DNA from: Ailanthus altissimus
Taxonomy: Eukaryota > Streptophyta > Magnoliopsida > Sapindales > Simaroubaceae
DNA: 64,000 nt
Reading direction: 5' to 3'
NCBI GenBank assembly: GCA_946807835.1
Contig: OX327702.1
Coordinates: 13,516,001-13,580,000 of the forward strand
Position 1 is the stretch's first letter, and the number at the start of each line of letters is the position of its first letter. Positions 33,973 through 47,057 of this stretch are shown one piece after another. The notes under the pieces are model-generated. The model was not told the DNA's origin. It did no database searches and saw only the letters and a list, made by a program, of their open reading frames with translations. Both the position numbers and the translations under genes were made by a program.

Positions 33973-35406
33973 TGATAAGGGCAAATTTGCCATATATTTT
34001 CTCATGTTTTTATTATTGATATTTTATGGTTTTATGAGAATAGATGGCTATTTATGTGCATTATTGTTATTTATAGGGACTTGAACAAAATTTAAAGAAA
34101 GAACGCAAAAGGAGCGAAAACAGGGACTAAAATGCAAAGTTTTCAAATTATGAGTCCAGCGCCCCCGCGCCACAAGTATTGTCGCCCCAGTGCTCAAATA
34201 GTGATCGAAATAAGAAAAACGACCTGCTTAAGTCGCGTCTAGCGCCCCAGCGCCGAAGAGTCACCGCGCCAGCGACTCTCCATCGCCCCAGCGCTATGAA
34301 CATACCGCACCAACGGTAAAGCCGTTTTCATACAGCGCCCCAGCGACAGATGCATAGTGCGCCAGCGGTATCACGAGTCCTAATCCGAGGAGAATTGAGA
34401 TTTTCAAGCTCATATCAATCCCTATAAAAAGCCACTCGTTCCCAACCTTCAAAAAAAAAATCCAAGACGACCCAAGAGCACCAAGAATATAGAGCACAAG
34501 TCTTGGAGAGCAATAGGAGCTTAATTGAAGCAACTTTAGAGAGAGATACAAGACGTTCTTCGGCATCAAGAGTTCCTAGGCAGCGCAATTAAGAGCAATT
34601 CGATGTCTATATCGGTTTGCTAATAATTGTATCATGATTTATAATTAGTTTTACTGCTGTTTTCTTGTAGCCATGAGCTAACTTATTTTCTAGGGTTAAT
34701 ATTTGACCTCAATATGTGTGCTTAATTGCCATATCTTTTATTATTTAATAAACTTAGTCATTTATTATTTAAATTACTTGTGTTTAATGCTTCAATATAT
34801 CTGGCCAATATATGGTGAATGAATTGGTAATATTTTGATAAACTCGGAAGAGGAATCATAATATTTAGACCTAGGTAATTTGATGCATGATTGTAGAGTA
34901 ACATTCAATGTTGCATATGTAAGTTTCAACTTAGGATAGGAATATACCTAATTGGCATGTATGATCAATAAGACCTAATCTTAATGAATCTTAATTTATT
35001 ACAAGTACCATAGGAATATAGGTATTTGGTAAATTAGGGTATACTTGCATGACCTTGGAAGAGGCTTGTGAATACATTAGTGTCTTGATCAATAATAAAG
35101 ACTAAGTGAGTTAAATATTAGAGGATTAATCATTAGAAACATATTGAGGGATAATATTAATCCTAGGTTTTCTCTACATTGCTATCATCTAATTTTCTTT
35201 ACATTGTGTTTTTGTTTTATATTTCTTACATTCAGTCTTAGATTTTTATTTTTCTGAATAATTATTAGGAAGATATAATTTTAGTAATTGGTTAAAAAAA
35301 AGAAATTATCCATGTGGGTTCGACATCCGACTTATTTAGTCTCTTTATTACTTGCATACGATAGTGTATACTTGCACTTAATTTATGATATAGAAATATC
35401 GCATCA
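33973..35406 (+). mobile_element. Solo LTR, family B, AATAA duplication
   Basis: A 1,434-bp unit TGATAAGGGCAAATTTGCC...ATATCGCATCA flanked by AATAA at 33,968-33,972 and 35,407-35,411. It is the inverted, near-identical relative of 21,012-22,446. GC island at 34,154-34,372 with CGCCCCAGCGC-like units. It sits in M's 5' LTR. No coding capacity. Confidence 0.92.
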
Positions 35407-35983
35407 AATAATAGCTTTTGTAGTAAAGAATTAAACACTTGAATCCTTGTTTCTATTTTGTAATATGATTAGCTAAGCCAAAAAAAGAATGGATTAAGGG
35501 TTTATTACTCTCAACCATTGAGAATTTTTCTAACACTAAGAAAAACCAAAGCACCTTATTTCTTTCTCTCTTCTCTTTAATATGGTCGAGTCATCTATCT
35601 CTCAATTTAGCAATACTTTTCTCTTTTTATTCATTGTTTTATTTTCCTTCTAATTAAACATAACATAGCCCACATAGTATGGCAATAATTTCCACACCCA
35701 TTTTCAATTGTCTTTGCTTCATTTGTTTACAATAAACAAAATGAAAAACCAAAGCCAAAGGAATGCACTTGGAAGGATTGTGCAACCAAAGGAAACAGTT
35801 TTTGTACTTGTGCTACACATAATAGTCTCACCATTTACTTATAGTTTTGTCTTTGAAACAATTGTATACATTAAACAATTGAAATCAAAAGACATGTAAT
35901 GGTTAATATTTGTGTTTGAATCGTGTGAGATGAAGCAATTTTGAAGAAACAATTTCTTCACTTGCTTGTATTAAACATCTTAC

Positions 35984-36018
35984 CCCCCTCCCCCACCACC
36001 ACCACCACCACCACCACA
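35984..36018. repeat. C-rich/(CCA)n microsatellite in M's 5' LTR
   Basis: CCCCCCTCCCCC followed by about eight ACC repeats. The same position of M's 3' LTR holds a C19 run (15,246-15,264), so the tract has evolved independently in the two LTRs. Confidence 0.9.
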
Positions 36019-37368
36019 CCACTTACACATCCATGCATTCATGTTATATTGTTTCATTTACTTAATATTAAATACAACAAAACATGTGTATTATTACAAT
36101 AAATAATAATTTTTTTACTTTAATAAAATAATAATATCATATTTTATTATTATTATGATTTTATTCAATAAATATTTTAATTAATAAAATAATGATCTTG
36201 CTTGTCTAATAAGTAAGGTCATTTTAGTAATTTTCAAGTCAAATAATAATTGGCCTATAATGGGCCACAAGTTAACATCCCATTGATTAACAACTACTAT
36301 TAACTAATTGATGTACTTAACTCTTAAGTTTGACACATGTATGGCCATAATCCTTCCGCCATCCTTATCCTGAAGGAGCAGAGATATAGATCATCACCAT
36401 TAAATCTCCATGCGCTCAACTGTGAACTTATCTCCAAACACGTATCTCGATAAACAATCTACGCAAACACCTTTACGATATTGTTTGACCCTGTTGGAAA
36501 CACTTTTTTCGGGTTTATTGCTTATGGTCATAAGTTTTTCTAAGATATAGTCTCGGAGCATTCGATATATAACTCACCTATATGAGATGATGGATTCCAT
36601 GTCCGCACACACTGGACTCCACAAGCATTAGACCATACCCAATGATACATAGTGGTCAGACCATGAAAGGTCTCGGACATATGTGGAACCAAAGTATGGT
36701 GGATCACTTACGAGTTCACTGTGGCACTAGGTTAGTGGATCATGTACACTATTTAACTCGAGAGGACCTACTATTGATGGCTTCATAGAATGTTTATTGG
36801 GGGTCCTTGATGAGCCTGTTTAGTATTCAGTCCTTACGAAATACCTGTATGTTATACAAACTTCAGTAAAATTATAGTTAGCTAAGAACAACCATCTGAA
36901 CCATTTAGGTATAATATAAATTGGTCTATTAGAAAGGGTTCCACCGACAGACTCGCATAGGTGAATAAGACAAGAAACATATGATTTGAGAATAGACTTG
37001 CATTATAACATTTCTCAGCACCTATTATAACTCTTTGCAACTATGTTATTACTAATGTACTCTCGAGTCTATATCCCATTACAAATAAGGTCCTAACTCT
37101 TAGAATTTATTGACGCTTATAACCTACTAACTCTTAGTAGTATTTACTATTAGCAATTATAATTTTGAGCATTGTTAACCTTTAGCGCTGGTCTAAATTC
37201 CTTTAGGTCATATCTGAACTCTTTCAGATCATACAATGTTTGTAATATTATATGCATTATACCATATAATTATTAAAATTAGTGAACTAATAAAAATATA
37301 TTGTATAAATATCATAAAATACAATATTGATACATTAATGGGATAGCACGTAAGCACAAATTCTAACA

Positions 37369-38310
37369 CACAATCCTTTTCTCAATTTCTTATTCCAATG
37401 ACATTTAGATTATGTCAATTTATTTCTAATGCCCTAATAATATTCAATTGAAGTCTCTACAATAAAATCACACCAAACCCTAATTCATACCTTACTAATG
37501 CTTTTAGTTTGGTATCTTCTTTGAGCTCTAAACTTGAATTCAAATCAAATCTAAGTCAATAATTGAAGTAATCGTGAAAAATCATATACTATAATCACTA
37601 AAAAATATTTTTCTTGGATTTTTCACTAATGCATGATCTATTTAACCTTAGGAACTTGAGCTTAGCTTTATTTTAGCTTAATCATGCATGAAAAATCATA
37701 CAAAAAAAGCCTTGAATTTACTGCTGAAAATGGTTCTGCAAGTGGCCAAAAGTCTTCTCCTGTTATCTCAAATTTTGCTAAAAGTCTTATCTTTTTATTT
37801 CAAAATTTGCTTTTTCATTTAAGATAAATTTTTCAGCATCTATTCACCTTATATAGTGCCCTCTAAAATGTCTAATTTACCCCTTAACTAAATTCTAAAT
37901 ATCAAAGATACCATTAGTTAGAAATTAAGGCATATGATTGGTTAATTTCTAACTATTTGACTAACCAAAATACACTTTTAACTTGACAATCCATGAGCTT
38001 ATTCCTCATTGATTCATTTGAAAAACTCATAAATTGTGTTTCTTAACAAGGGTTCATTCCATGTATAAGGATCACATGGAATTTATGTGTACTTAAGTTG
38101 AGTTTTTCATTTCTAAGCCAATAAAAAAGTTTTAAAAATATTTCATGATCATCCGATTTCCCAATTGATCTTAAAATTATTAAATTGGGTCTAGCACCTC
38201 TCATACGCACTAAAAGAAAAAGAAATATTTTTAATAGGGTTGAAATCAGATATCCCTATGGTTTTTTTATTGCTATATATGAAATCTAGGTATTTATACT
38301 ATTATAGTAA
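37369..38310 (-). mobile_element. 5' half of an older gypsy-type LTR
   Basis: Diverged minus-orientation match to 31,590-32,554: CTCAATTTCTTATTCCAATGA, TTCAATTGAAGTCTCTACAA, CATGAAAAATCATACAAAAAAAGC, then the TTTTTAATAGGGTTGAAATC region, ending near TGTAATATCC's counterpart at about 38,310. It stops at 37,368/37,369, exactly where M's 5' LTR starts, so M appears to have inserted into this LTR. Its other half, inverted, is at 14,096-14,708. Confidence 0.7.
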
Positions 38311-38700
38311 TTGGGTTTTATAATTCAGTCCTAACTGAATACCTGTATCTTTATACCAGCATCAGTAAAGATAGATCAAGAACATAATATTTGAGAACAT
38401 ATTTGCATAATAATATTTTCTAGTACTATTTGCAACTCTTTGCAACTATGTCATTATTAATATATTCTCATGTCTTTGTCCTATTTCAAACAAAGCTCTA
38501 ACTCTTTAGATATTGTTGACTCTTATAACCTGATAACTCTTATTAGTGTCAACTCTTAGCATTTATAACTCTCAGCGTTATTAATTCTTAGCATTGATCT
38601 AAACTCATTTAGACTAGATATGAACTCTTTCAGATCATACAATGTCTGAAACGTTACAAGCATCTTACCATATATAAAATATTATTAGTGATTTAATGAA
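38311..38700 (-). mobile_element. Minus-orientation copia LTR fragment, left arm of a palindrome
   Basis: Carries the first ~400 bp of the copia LTR in minus orientation (TCTTTCAGATCATACAATGT, TTTGCAACTATGTCATTA, CAGTCCTAACTGAATACC). It is the reverse complement, with differences, of 38,733-39,215. About 30 bp of AT-rich spacer separates the arms. The LTR's terminal TG is not preserved. Confidence 0.75.
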
Positions 38701-38732
38701 TATTTGTTTAATTTTTATACTAGTATTATCAT

Positions 38733-40625
38733 TTCATTAAAGCGCTAATTATATTTTATATATAGTAAGTTATTTATAACATTTCAGACATTGTATAATC
38801 TGAAAGAGTTCAGATCTGGTCTAAATGCGTTTATATTAGTGCTAAGAATTAGCAACGCTGAGAGTTATAAATGCTAAGAGTTAGCACTGATAAAAGTTAT
38901 CAAGTTATAAGAGTAAAATATATCTAAAGAGTTGAGCCTTGTCTAAAATAGGACAAAGACCTGAGAATATATTAGTAATGACATAGTTGTAAATAGTGCT
39001 AGAAAATATTATTATGAAAATATGTTCTCAAATATTATGTTTTTGATCTATCTTCACTTATGCTAGTCTATCAGTGAATACCTTAGTAAATATATAGATC
39101 GATGTATGTCTATATCTGGATGGCTCAGATGGTTAGTCTTAGCAGACCATGAGTTTAATGAAAGCTCGTATAGAGATACAAGTATTTAGTAAGGACTGAA
39201 TACTGAATATACTCACAAAGACCTCTAATGGACATCCCATAAAGCCATCAATGGAGGGTCTTTCGAGTTGAGTAGTATTCGTGATCCTTTGACCTGAGTG
39301 CCATGGTGGGCTTATGAGTGATCCACTATACTTTGGTTCTACATATGTTAGAAACCTTTTATGGTCGACCGTTGGGTATGGTCCGATGCTCATGGTGTTC
39401 GGTGTGCATAGATATATCATAATGCTCATTTGGGTGAGTAATATATCATAATGCTCTAAGATTGTATTTTAGAAAGTCTTATGGCCATAAACAGTAATTC
39501 CTCGGAAAAGAGTTTAACCTTAAGGATAAATAATATCACAAAAGTGTTTGAGAATATTATTTATTGAAATATAATTCTAGAGATAGGATTTCGGTCGGGC
39601 ATATGGAGATTTGACGGTGTTGATCTATATCTCTACTCTAACTAGATATAAATAATGAAGAGATTATACGAATATGGCAATTTAGGCATAGACTTAGAAA
39701 GTCTCACAATATGAAGTGTACTCGTGCATTGGGTCAGCATTATGGATTGAATAGTTCCATCCTAGAAATTCCAGCAAACCAAAAATATATTTCAGGGTTC
39801 CTCAGGTTATACACTTATTTAGACTTAAATGTTAAGTGCATCATTTAATTAGTTGGCAAGAGTTATTAACTAATTAAATGTTGACAAGTGGCACAATTTT
39901 GTGCCACGAATTATTTTACTATGAATTCACCCACTAATCATGTTAGTAAAATTAAATAAGGTAAAAATTAATTATTCAAATAGTTTTTGAATAATTAAAT
40001 AAATATTATTTAAATAAATTATAATATTTATTTACTTGTTTGTTAATTTGGTTTAGGTGGGAGACATTTATCTAATTAGGTATAATTGCCACAAAATATT
40101 ATTTTTGTTTAAAGGCCGCTTAATTAATTTTGGGAGCATTTGTGAAGTGCTTAACACACTTAAACATCATTTTGAATAATTGATTAACAAAAATTATGAA
40201 GCCAAAATGTGCATGGTGAGAGTGATTTGAAGAGAGTTTTTCTTTGGAAAAAGTGTAAAGAGAAAAACTAGAGAGAAAGAAAAATAAATTACTCTTATTT
40301 TTCTTTCAAGAAACAAAAACCTTGTTGCTGGAAATTTAATTGCTGTTATTCTAGATTTACAATTCCACCGGATTGTTATGGACAATAATTGAACAAAAGT
40401 GCAGTTCAAGGTGAGCTTAAAGTCGGAGCTAGGAAGAATCCGGAATTAAAATCTTCACCGAAGGTCATCAAATGTATGTTTCTATAATCTTAAGTTGTTA
40501 ATGATTTAAGTTACATGTGTATATGTTGATTACATGCTTAATTATGCTGTGAAATTTGTGTATATGATAGATGTATTTAGTTTTTTCAATATATACACAA
40601 TCATATGTATACACCCTAAAACACA
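38733..40625 (+). mobile_element. Plus-orientation copia LTR, right arm of the palindrome
   Basis: Nearly complete LTR lacking its first bases. It has CATTGTATAATCTGAAAGAG near the start, the TATGGTCCGATGCTCATGG centre (about 39,380) and the ATGTATACACCCTAAAACA end (about 40,623). It is followed at once by a solo LTR in the opposite orientation. There is no internal element sequence on either side, so it is a solo or truncated LTR. ORFs within it are shadows. Confidence 0.75.
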
Positions 40626-40627
40626 TT

Positions 40628-42834
40628 TGTTGGGTTATGGGGTACAAATTAACTAGGGTTTCTTGCATGTGGGTTGTGTTCATCATACAAATAATATACA
40701 TATCTCATACATACATGTGCACAACGGAAGATTATATACAATGAACACAGAAAATAACATTTTTGATTAAACTGAAATTCGAAATTGAGAAATATCACCA
40801 ATGAAGCCTTTGGATTAATTTTCTTTGAAGTCCACCATGAAATGAATCTTTGATCAATCCTAGCAATCAACAAGGGTAGGTTTGATTGTCTAGAATGGCA
40901 ACATCTTAATCCAGCATATGTGTTTAACTCTTAAACATAATTTAAAGTTAAACTCTTTAACTTAATCAATTTTGTTTTTCCTTTTATTCAACTCTTGAAT
41001 AAATAAAACAAATCTTGTTTTTAGTTATTACATTTATTAACCATTTATCTAATTTGTTTTGTTGTTCTAACACTTAAAACACAAAACAAACAATTTCAAT
41101 TTCTCAAATTGAATTGGCTCCCAAAATGCAAAAACTAAAAAACTAAATCAAATTCTAAACTTAATCATTTTCAATTTCATTTCACTTTATATACTAATGC
41201 ATTAATTCCAAACTAATTTGAATTTCATTTGCATTTCATTTGGCTTAACCTAACCTTAGTTAACATTTAACCATAGTTAGATTATTTTAACTTAACCTTT
41301 AAGTTAATAAATATTTAATTAATTTAACCATAGTTAACTAACTTAACCATGGTTAGATTAACCTATACTTAACCATTAAGTAAAGTTAACTAACTTAACC
41401 TTATGGTTAACCTTTAACCTTAGTTAAGTTAAATCATTTATTTAACAATTAAACAAATAAATATTTATTTTAATTATTTAACAATTAAATAATCATAAGG
41501 TGAAATTACTTTTATATCCTTACTAGGTTACCAAGTTAACCTAAAGTGGGTCCCACCATTTAACCATATACTTTAGTTAACGTAACCTTAGTAATTGCTG
41601 AATTATACTGTATTGAACAATTCAATACAGTACACTGCCCAAGTGCTCAAAGAGTACATTTCATATTGGGACTCTCTAGGTCCACACCCGATTTGTCAAA
41701 TGGAACTATTCCATTAATCCGTAATCGATGCTCCACGCACACGTTACGAATATTACAAATTAGCGTGTCAGACCATACAAGTTGAGGTCACAACGTATAC
41801 GTATAATCCTTCCATCATTTATATCCTGGATGTGCGGGGATATAGATTAACACCATCAAATCCCCATTTGCTCATCCAATAATCTTATCTCTAGATTCGT
41901 ATCTCGATAAACAATATACGCAAATACTTTTGCTATATTGTTTAACCCTGTGGGAAACTCTTTTCTCGGGTTTATGCTTGTGGCCACAAGACTTTATGAA
42001 ATACAATCTCAGAGCATCGGATATACAACTTACCTACGTAAGCTGACGGATCCCGTATCTACGCACACCGGACTCCATGAGCATCGGACCATACCCAGCG
42101 ACACATAGCGGTCAGACCATGAAAGGTCTCTGACATATGTGGAACCAAAGTATGATGGATCACTCACAAGACCACCGTGGCGCTCAGGTCAAAGGACTAC
42201 GAATACTACTCAACTCGAGAGGACCTTCCTTTGACGGTTTCATAGGATATCTATTGGGGTCCTCATGAGTCTGTTCAGTATCCAGTCCTGACTGGATACC
42301 CGCATGCCTATACAAGCTCTAAGCTCATGGTCAGCTAAGAACAACCATCTGAACTAGTCAGATATAGATATACACTAATCTATATATTGTGAATTCACCG
42401 ACAGACCCGCATTGGTGATCATAGATCAGGAACATTATATTTGAGACATACTTACATAATGATATTTCTTAGCACCTATTGCAACTCTTTGCAACTATAT
42501 CATTATAAGTATACTCTCAGGTCTTTGTCTCATTATAGACAAAGTTCTAACTCTTTAGAGCTCGCTGACTCTTATAAACTGATAACTATTAATAGTGCTA
42601 ACTATTAGCATTTATAACTCTCAACTTTGATAACTATTAGTTCTGATCTAAACTCCTTTAGATCAGATCTGAACTCTTTCAGATCAAACAATGTCTGTAA
42701 TGTTACAAGCATTCTACCATATTAATATGATATTAACAATCTTTATTCTAAATGTTTATTATATAAATATTAACAATTAATATTCATACAATATTGGAAT
42801 GGCACGTGAGCACCAGCTCCAACAACATTAACAA
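40628..42834 (-). mobile_element. Solo copia LTR with ACATT duplication
   Basis: A complete 2,207-bp LTR. On the minus strand it starts TGTTGGAGCTGGTGCTCACG and ends CCATAACCCAACA. ACATT lies at 40,623-40,627 and 42,835-42,839. Between about 41,200 and 41,450 it has a run of TTAACCATAGTTAA-like short repeats also seen in the LTR at 8.9-9.2 kb. Confidence 0.9.
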
Positions 42835-42888
42835 TTTTTGCTCTAATTCCTTAATTTCCCATCTATCATGATAAAACCCTGTAAAAAC

Positions 42889-45800
42889 TGTTAGTGTGCT
42901 ATGTGTGGGTGCAAGTGTGTATATTACAATTTTTAATTTTAATTTATTTGCATATCCCGCATATAAATTAACACAACAGAAAAGGAAATCTAATTTTCTA
43001 GTGCAATATACAGATACTGAATTTAAGTTTTATTGCACTAATTAGATTAGAAATTACCCTTGAAGACAATACGGGGTAGTTTTAGTTTTCGGAGTTCATC
43101 CTCAAATGATCCCACGAGCAATTCTAGTTACAACATCCGATAGAATTGCAGAACTAGAATGGTATCATTAACTTCAGCTGGAATTGTCAAAGCAACTACT
43201 TACTTTTATTTTAGTATCTCAGCCAAGTGTACTATATGGCAAACACTTAGTCAAATTTTCATTAATTATAACTCTTACAATTAGTTGCATACAACTTTTA
43301 TTATTGTCTCTCTTGTTCAAAAATGAAGCAAAAATATGCAAAGACTTTTTTTCTCTTTTTATGTTATCAAAATGTCTGAAATTAACAAAAAAAACAAGTG
43401 TCTCTTTAAAGTCCCTCACAAATTGCCAAATAAAAGACATATATATATATGTAGCATTTTTAAATTGCAACAATTTGCATATAATAACACCTCATGAATT
43501 TAAAGAACACACGTGTTCTGCAAATGTTAAATGGTGGTATTTTCCTTTTTTTTAAAATAGTAAAACTATTTGCTTAAACACTTTAGTGGTCAATCGGTCA
43601 GTGATCATGAAACATGTCTCACATTCTTTTCACTTAGTATAACAGTTGTTTAAATTGTAACTAAACAGTTTCATATGCTATAACTGAATTGCCACACACA
43701 CAACCACTTTAAATAAGCAATCACTTTATAATTAAAATAACATTTATTTTACTTCAAGGATATGTGTCCTTTACTTAAGCAAGTGTGGCAATTTTTTGCC
43801 AAGAGGTGGCAAAGCTTTTGGCTGTGTGTCATATAATCAAATCATGTAAATGTGACATGTTATATTTCAATTAGTTAATATCATAATTGTTAACCAATTA
43901 ATTTAATAGGTTAAACACTTAAACCTTGATATATGTACTTTTTGAGAGACGCTAAAACAATTCTTGCTTTCCAAAATATTCTTAGATCAAACAATTTAAT
44001 CTAGTGCGCTACTCTAGTGCTCAACGAGTACACTTTATATTGTAAAACTCTCTAGGTTCACACATGTTTGACTTATGAAACTATTTCATAAGTCTATAAA
44101 TGATGCCCTACACATACATTATGAAAATTACAAAATGGCGCATTTAGACAAACAAGTTGACATTAATTCATAGTCATATAAGTCCTCTATCATTTATATC
44201 CTCAAAGAGCAGAGACATAGATCATCACTGTCAAGTCTCCATATGCTCAACCGTGAACTTATCTCCAGATTCATATTTCCATAAAGAATATGCACAAACA
44301 CCTTTATGATATTGTTAATCCCATTGGAAACTCTTTCCCAAGTTTTATGCTTATAGCCGCAAAACTTCTTAAAATACAATCTCGGAGCATAAGGATATAC
44401 AAGTCACTCATATGAGTTGACACATCCTATATCTACACATATTAGACTCCATGAGCATCGGACTATACCCAGCGACACCTAGCGGTCAAAGCATGAAAGA
44501 TCTTTGACATATGTAGAACCTAAGTATGATGGATCACTCACAAGCCTATTATGGTGCTTGTTGTGTGTTTTCTATAACACAAATTAGCGCAAGTGCACGT
44601 TGTCGCAACAAGTAATATATGATGAGAAAAGTGTCGATCCTACAGAGAATGATTTATCTTTCTATTTTAAGTACCGAAATGGTGTCTTTCTACTATTATC
44701 CAGAAAATGATTTAATGTATGATGATTAAACTACTCAAGTAAAAGAACAACTTAATTATGCTAAGTGATAAACTAAATTACCAACAAATTATATTCAATA
44801 TGAGAAATCCTAGGATTATAAACTATCCCCCATTATGCAAATAAATTCAGCAGAATCTCTTTGATGTTTATTGGTTCTCAACTTGATATATTGACCAAAA
44901 CACTCAACACATCACAAGCCTCTTTTGCAGGTCAAGTGCATCTATTCCATCCAATCAAATATCTATATGTCTATGATAAATAAATTGAACAAAATTCATT
45001 AAGCACAAGTTTTATGAGCCATACATGCCTTATGAGTATATGTCTATCTCATATGAAACTCAAGTGTACTACACTATGATCATGCATCAATATGCTTAAG
45101 ACTAAATACCTAAATGCCTTTGTCAAGTTTATTTAAGCATTTCTAGATCAATTTAACTACTAGCCAAGTAATCAAATAGCATTACACACAAGCACAATGA
45201 ATATATCAAAAGCTGAATTAATACCATAAAAGAGAGAGCTAAAAATCCATCACAAATGAGTTCAAGGATGTAATCCTAGATGAACGAAATTAGCTCATCA
45301 TTAAACTACACAATCTTGAAGCTAATTCCATCAATACATGTAAACTAAACATCTTACAACAAGTAAAGAATCAAAGAAAAGAAGACATCCCTGTCAAATG
45401 TCTTTGAAGTTGAAGCTTGCTTTCCTCCTCTTTGATTTCTCCAAACTTAGAAGTTAGGTGTTTCTTTGTCTTTCTAGCTGCTGTCCCAACTAGAGTCCCC
45501 CTCCAAAATGTAAGTTTTGAGCAATTAAATAGGTAAGAGCACGGAATTAGGGCGCATTTTGAGTTACTTTTGGGTTTCCTGATTTTCAGGAACCTGTCAA
45601 AACTTGTTGCCCAGGTCCCGGCGCCGCGGCGCTGCGATTTGGCGCTGCGGCGCTCAGTTTCTGCAATCGGCGCCGCGGCGCTGAAATCCAGCGCTGCGGC
45701 GCTGCACTGTGCTACAGTGGCACTGTAGCAGTACTGTAGCTACAGTGTTACTGTAGCAGACAGTGCCCCCATTCGTATTTTTATCTCTAATGCTCCGATT

Positions 45801-46605
45801 TGCGTCCGTTTTCCGGTATTTTTGCTCCGATAATGCTTCAACCTATAAAACAACATTAATACGCATAAATAGCCCAATTATTGAGATAAATTGAACAAAT
45901 ATCAAGTTAGGAAGATAAAATAGTTTATATAATTACGCCTTATCAGTGCTCAAGTTTAAGGACCACAAATATTACTCCACTCGAGAAGACCCTCAATTGA
46001 CAGTTTTATGGAATGTCTATTGGAGGTCATTATTGAGTCTGTTTAGTATCAAGTCCTCACTAAATATCCATATGCCTATACGAGCCCATTTAGATCATGG
46101 TCTGATAAAGCTAACCATCTAAAAAATCTAGATATAGATATATATTGATCTATATTTAATAAGGTCTTCACCGACAGACCGACATCAGTGAAGATAGATC
46201 AGGAACATAAAGTTTGAGAACATACTAGCACAGTGATATTTTCTAGCACTATTTGTAACTCCTTGTAACTATGTTATTGCTAATATATTCTAAGGTCTAT
46301 GTCCTATTTCAGACAAGGCTCTAACTTTTTATATTTTGCTAACTCTTATGACCTGCTAACTCCTAGCTGTGTTAACACTTAGCATTTATAACTCTCAGCA
46401 TTGCTAACTCTTAGTACTAATCTAAACTCTTTCAAACCAAATTTGAACTCTTTGAGATAATATAATATCTTAAACATTACAAGTATATTGCCATATATTA
46501 TTTAATATTAATGATTTTATTCGAAATATTTACTTTATAAATATTAAATAATTAATATTCATACAATATTAAAATAGTACATAAGCACTATTTCTGATAG
46601 AAACA
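42889..46605 (-). mobile_element. Copia LTR, interrupted by a family A solo LTR
   Basis: The minus-orientation end (TGTTAGTGTGCTATGTGTGG on the plus strand) is at 42,889 and the start is near 46,605. Without the nested insertion (44,559-45,945) it is about 2.3 kb. The 5-bp flanks do not match (AAAAC and ACATT). It lies 54 bp from the preceding LTR in the same orientation. The 123-residue ORF at 43,184-43,555 has no recognisable domain and lies wholly in LTR sequence, so I do not call it a gene. This is the last AT-rich element before the composition change. Confidence 0.75.
44559..45945 (-). mobile_element. Solo LTR, family A, GTGCT duplication
   Basis: A 1,387-bp inverted counterpart of 26,204-27,589, from TGTTGTGTGTTTTC to ACGCCTTATCA on the plus strand. 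GTGCT lies at 44,554-44,558 and 45,946-45,950. CTACAGT/ACTGTAGC repeats at 45,705-45,760 and the GC island at 45,610-45,705 are preserved. It sits in the copia LTR about 13 bp from the site used by the other family A copy. Confidence 0.92.
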
Positions 46606-46642
46606 ACATTAGAAGTATAAATAACTCTGAAATGGACAATTC

Positions 46643-46905
46643 CTAAGATAAAATAGGTCTGAAATGTGAATCTAAATTACAATTATCAATTACGTAGTTA
46701 TCTTCAAACTCGTAGAGGGAAGTCTGTATACATTTAATCTTGATATCACTGAGCTTAATACCGACCTCACTGAGTGTTTCTTTAAATATTATATAGAATG
46801 AGCTTCCTATATCGATGAACATTATGCTTACTTCCATTATAGCTATTTAGATAGTTACAACCAATGCATCATCAACGGAAAACACAGAGGTGAATCCAAT
46901 AGCTG
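46643..46905 (-). pseudogene. Ty3/gypsy protease fragment
   Basis: Minus strand: SAIGFTSVFSVDDALVVTI, a stop, then EVSIMFIDIGSSFYIIFKET and TSLYEFEDNYVI before a stop at 46,643. This matches the Ty3/gypsy protease region of plant Tat/Athila/Ogre-type Gag-Pol, where DDALVV is followed by a V/I-D-x-GSS active site, an ILF segment and a PLYGF-like strand. The catalytic aspartate (IDIGSS) is retained. Only about 90 residues are present, with no RT nearby on this strand. It lies just outside the last copia LTR and may be the nuclear-side edge of the junction. Confidence 0.7.
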
Positions 46906-47057
46906 ACAGACCTACTAAACTAGACTAGCAAGGGTGGGGACTCTATAATGTTTCCTGTGGAATGAAACTCTCCCTTTTCTTTATCTTTCTCGGGGAAATT
47001 CAGAACTCATTCCTCTAACGGACATAGATAGAATTAAAAGATATTCTATTATAGAAA

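Larger units (their letters stand above)
33675..37368 (-). mobile_element. 5' LTR of element M, interrupted by a family B solo LTR
   Basis: On the minus strand it starts TGTTAGAATTTGTGCTTACG (ending at 37,368) and ends AATTAACTCTCACA, followed by the primer site. Without the 1,434-bp insertion it is about 2.25 kb. It is the reference for M's 3' LTR and shows the uninterrupted target site of the gypsy-type insertion (ACATCCATGCATTCATG, about 36,030). The small ORF at 35,708 is chance. The flank just outside the start (TTGTG on the minus strand) compares with TAATG at the other end, a possible decayed target duplication. Confidence 0.85.

Noticed and set aside
36001..36018. Proline/threonine-repeat coding potential
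   Set aside because: It is the (CCA)n microsatellite in an LTR, with no surrounding frame.
43184..43555. 123-residue plus-strand ORF, the second longest single frame in the AT-rich half
   Set aside because: It lies inside a copia LTR, has no domain and is leucine/serine/isoleucine-rich as expected by chance; an antisense frame is open too.
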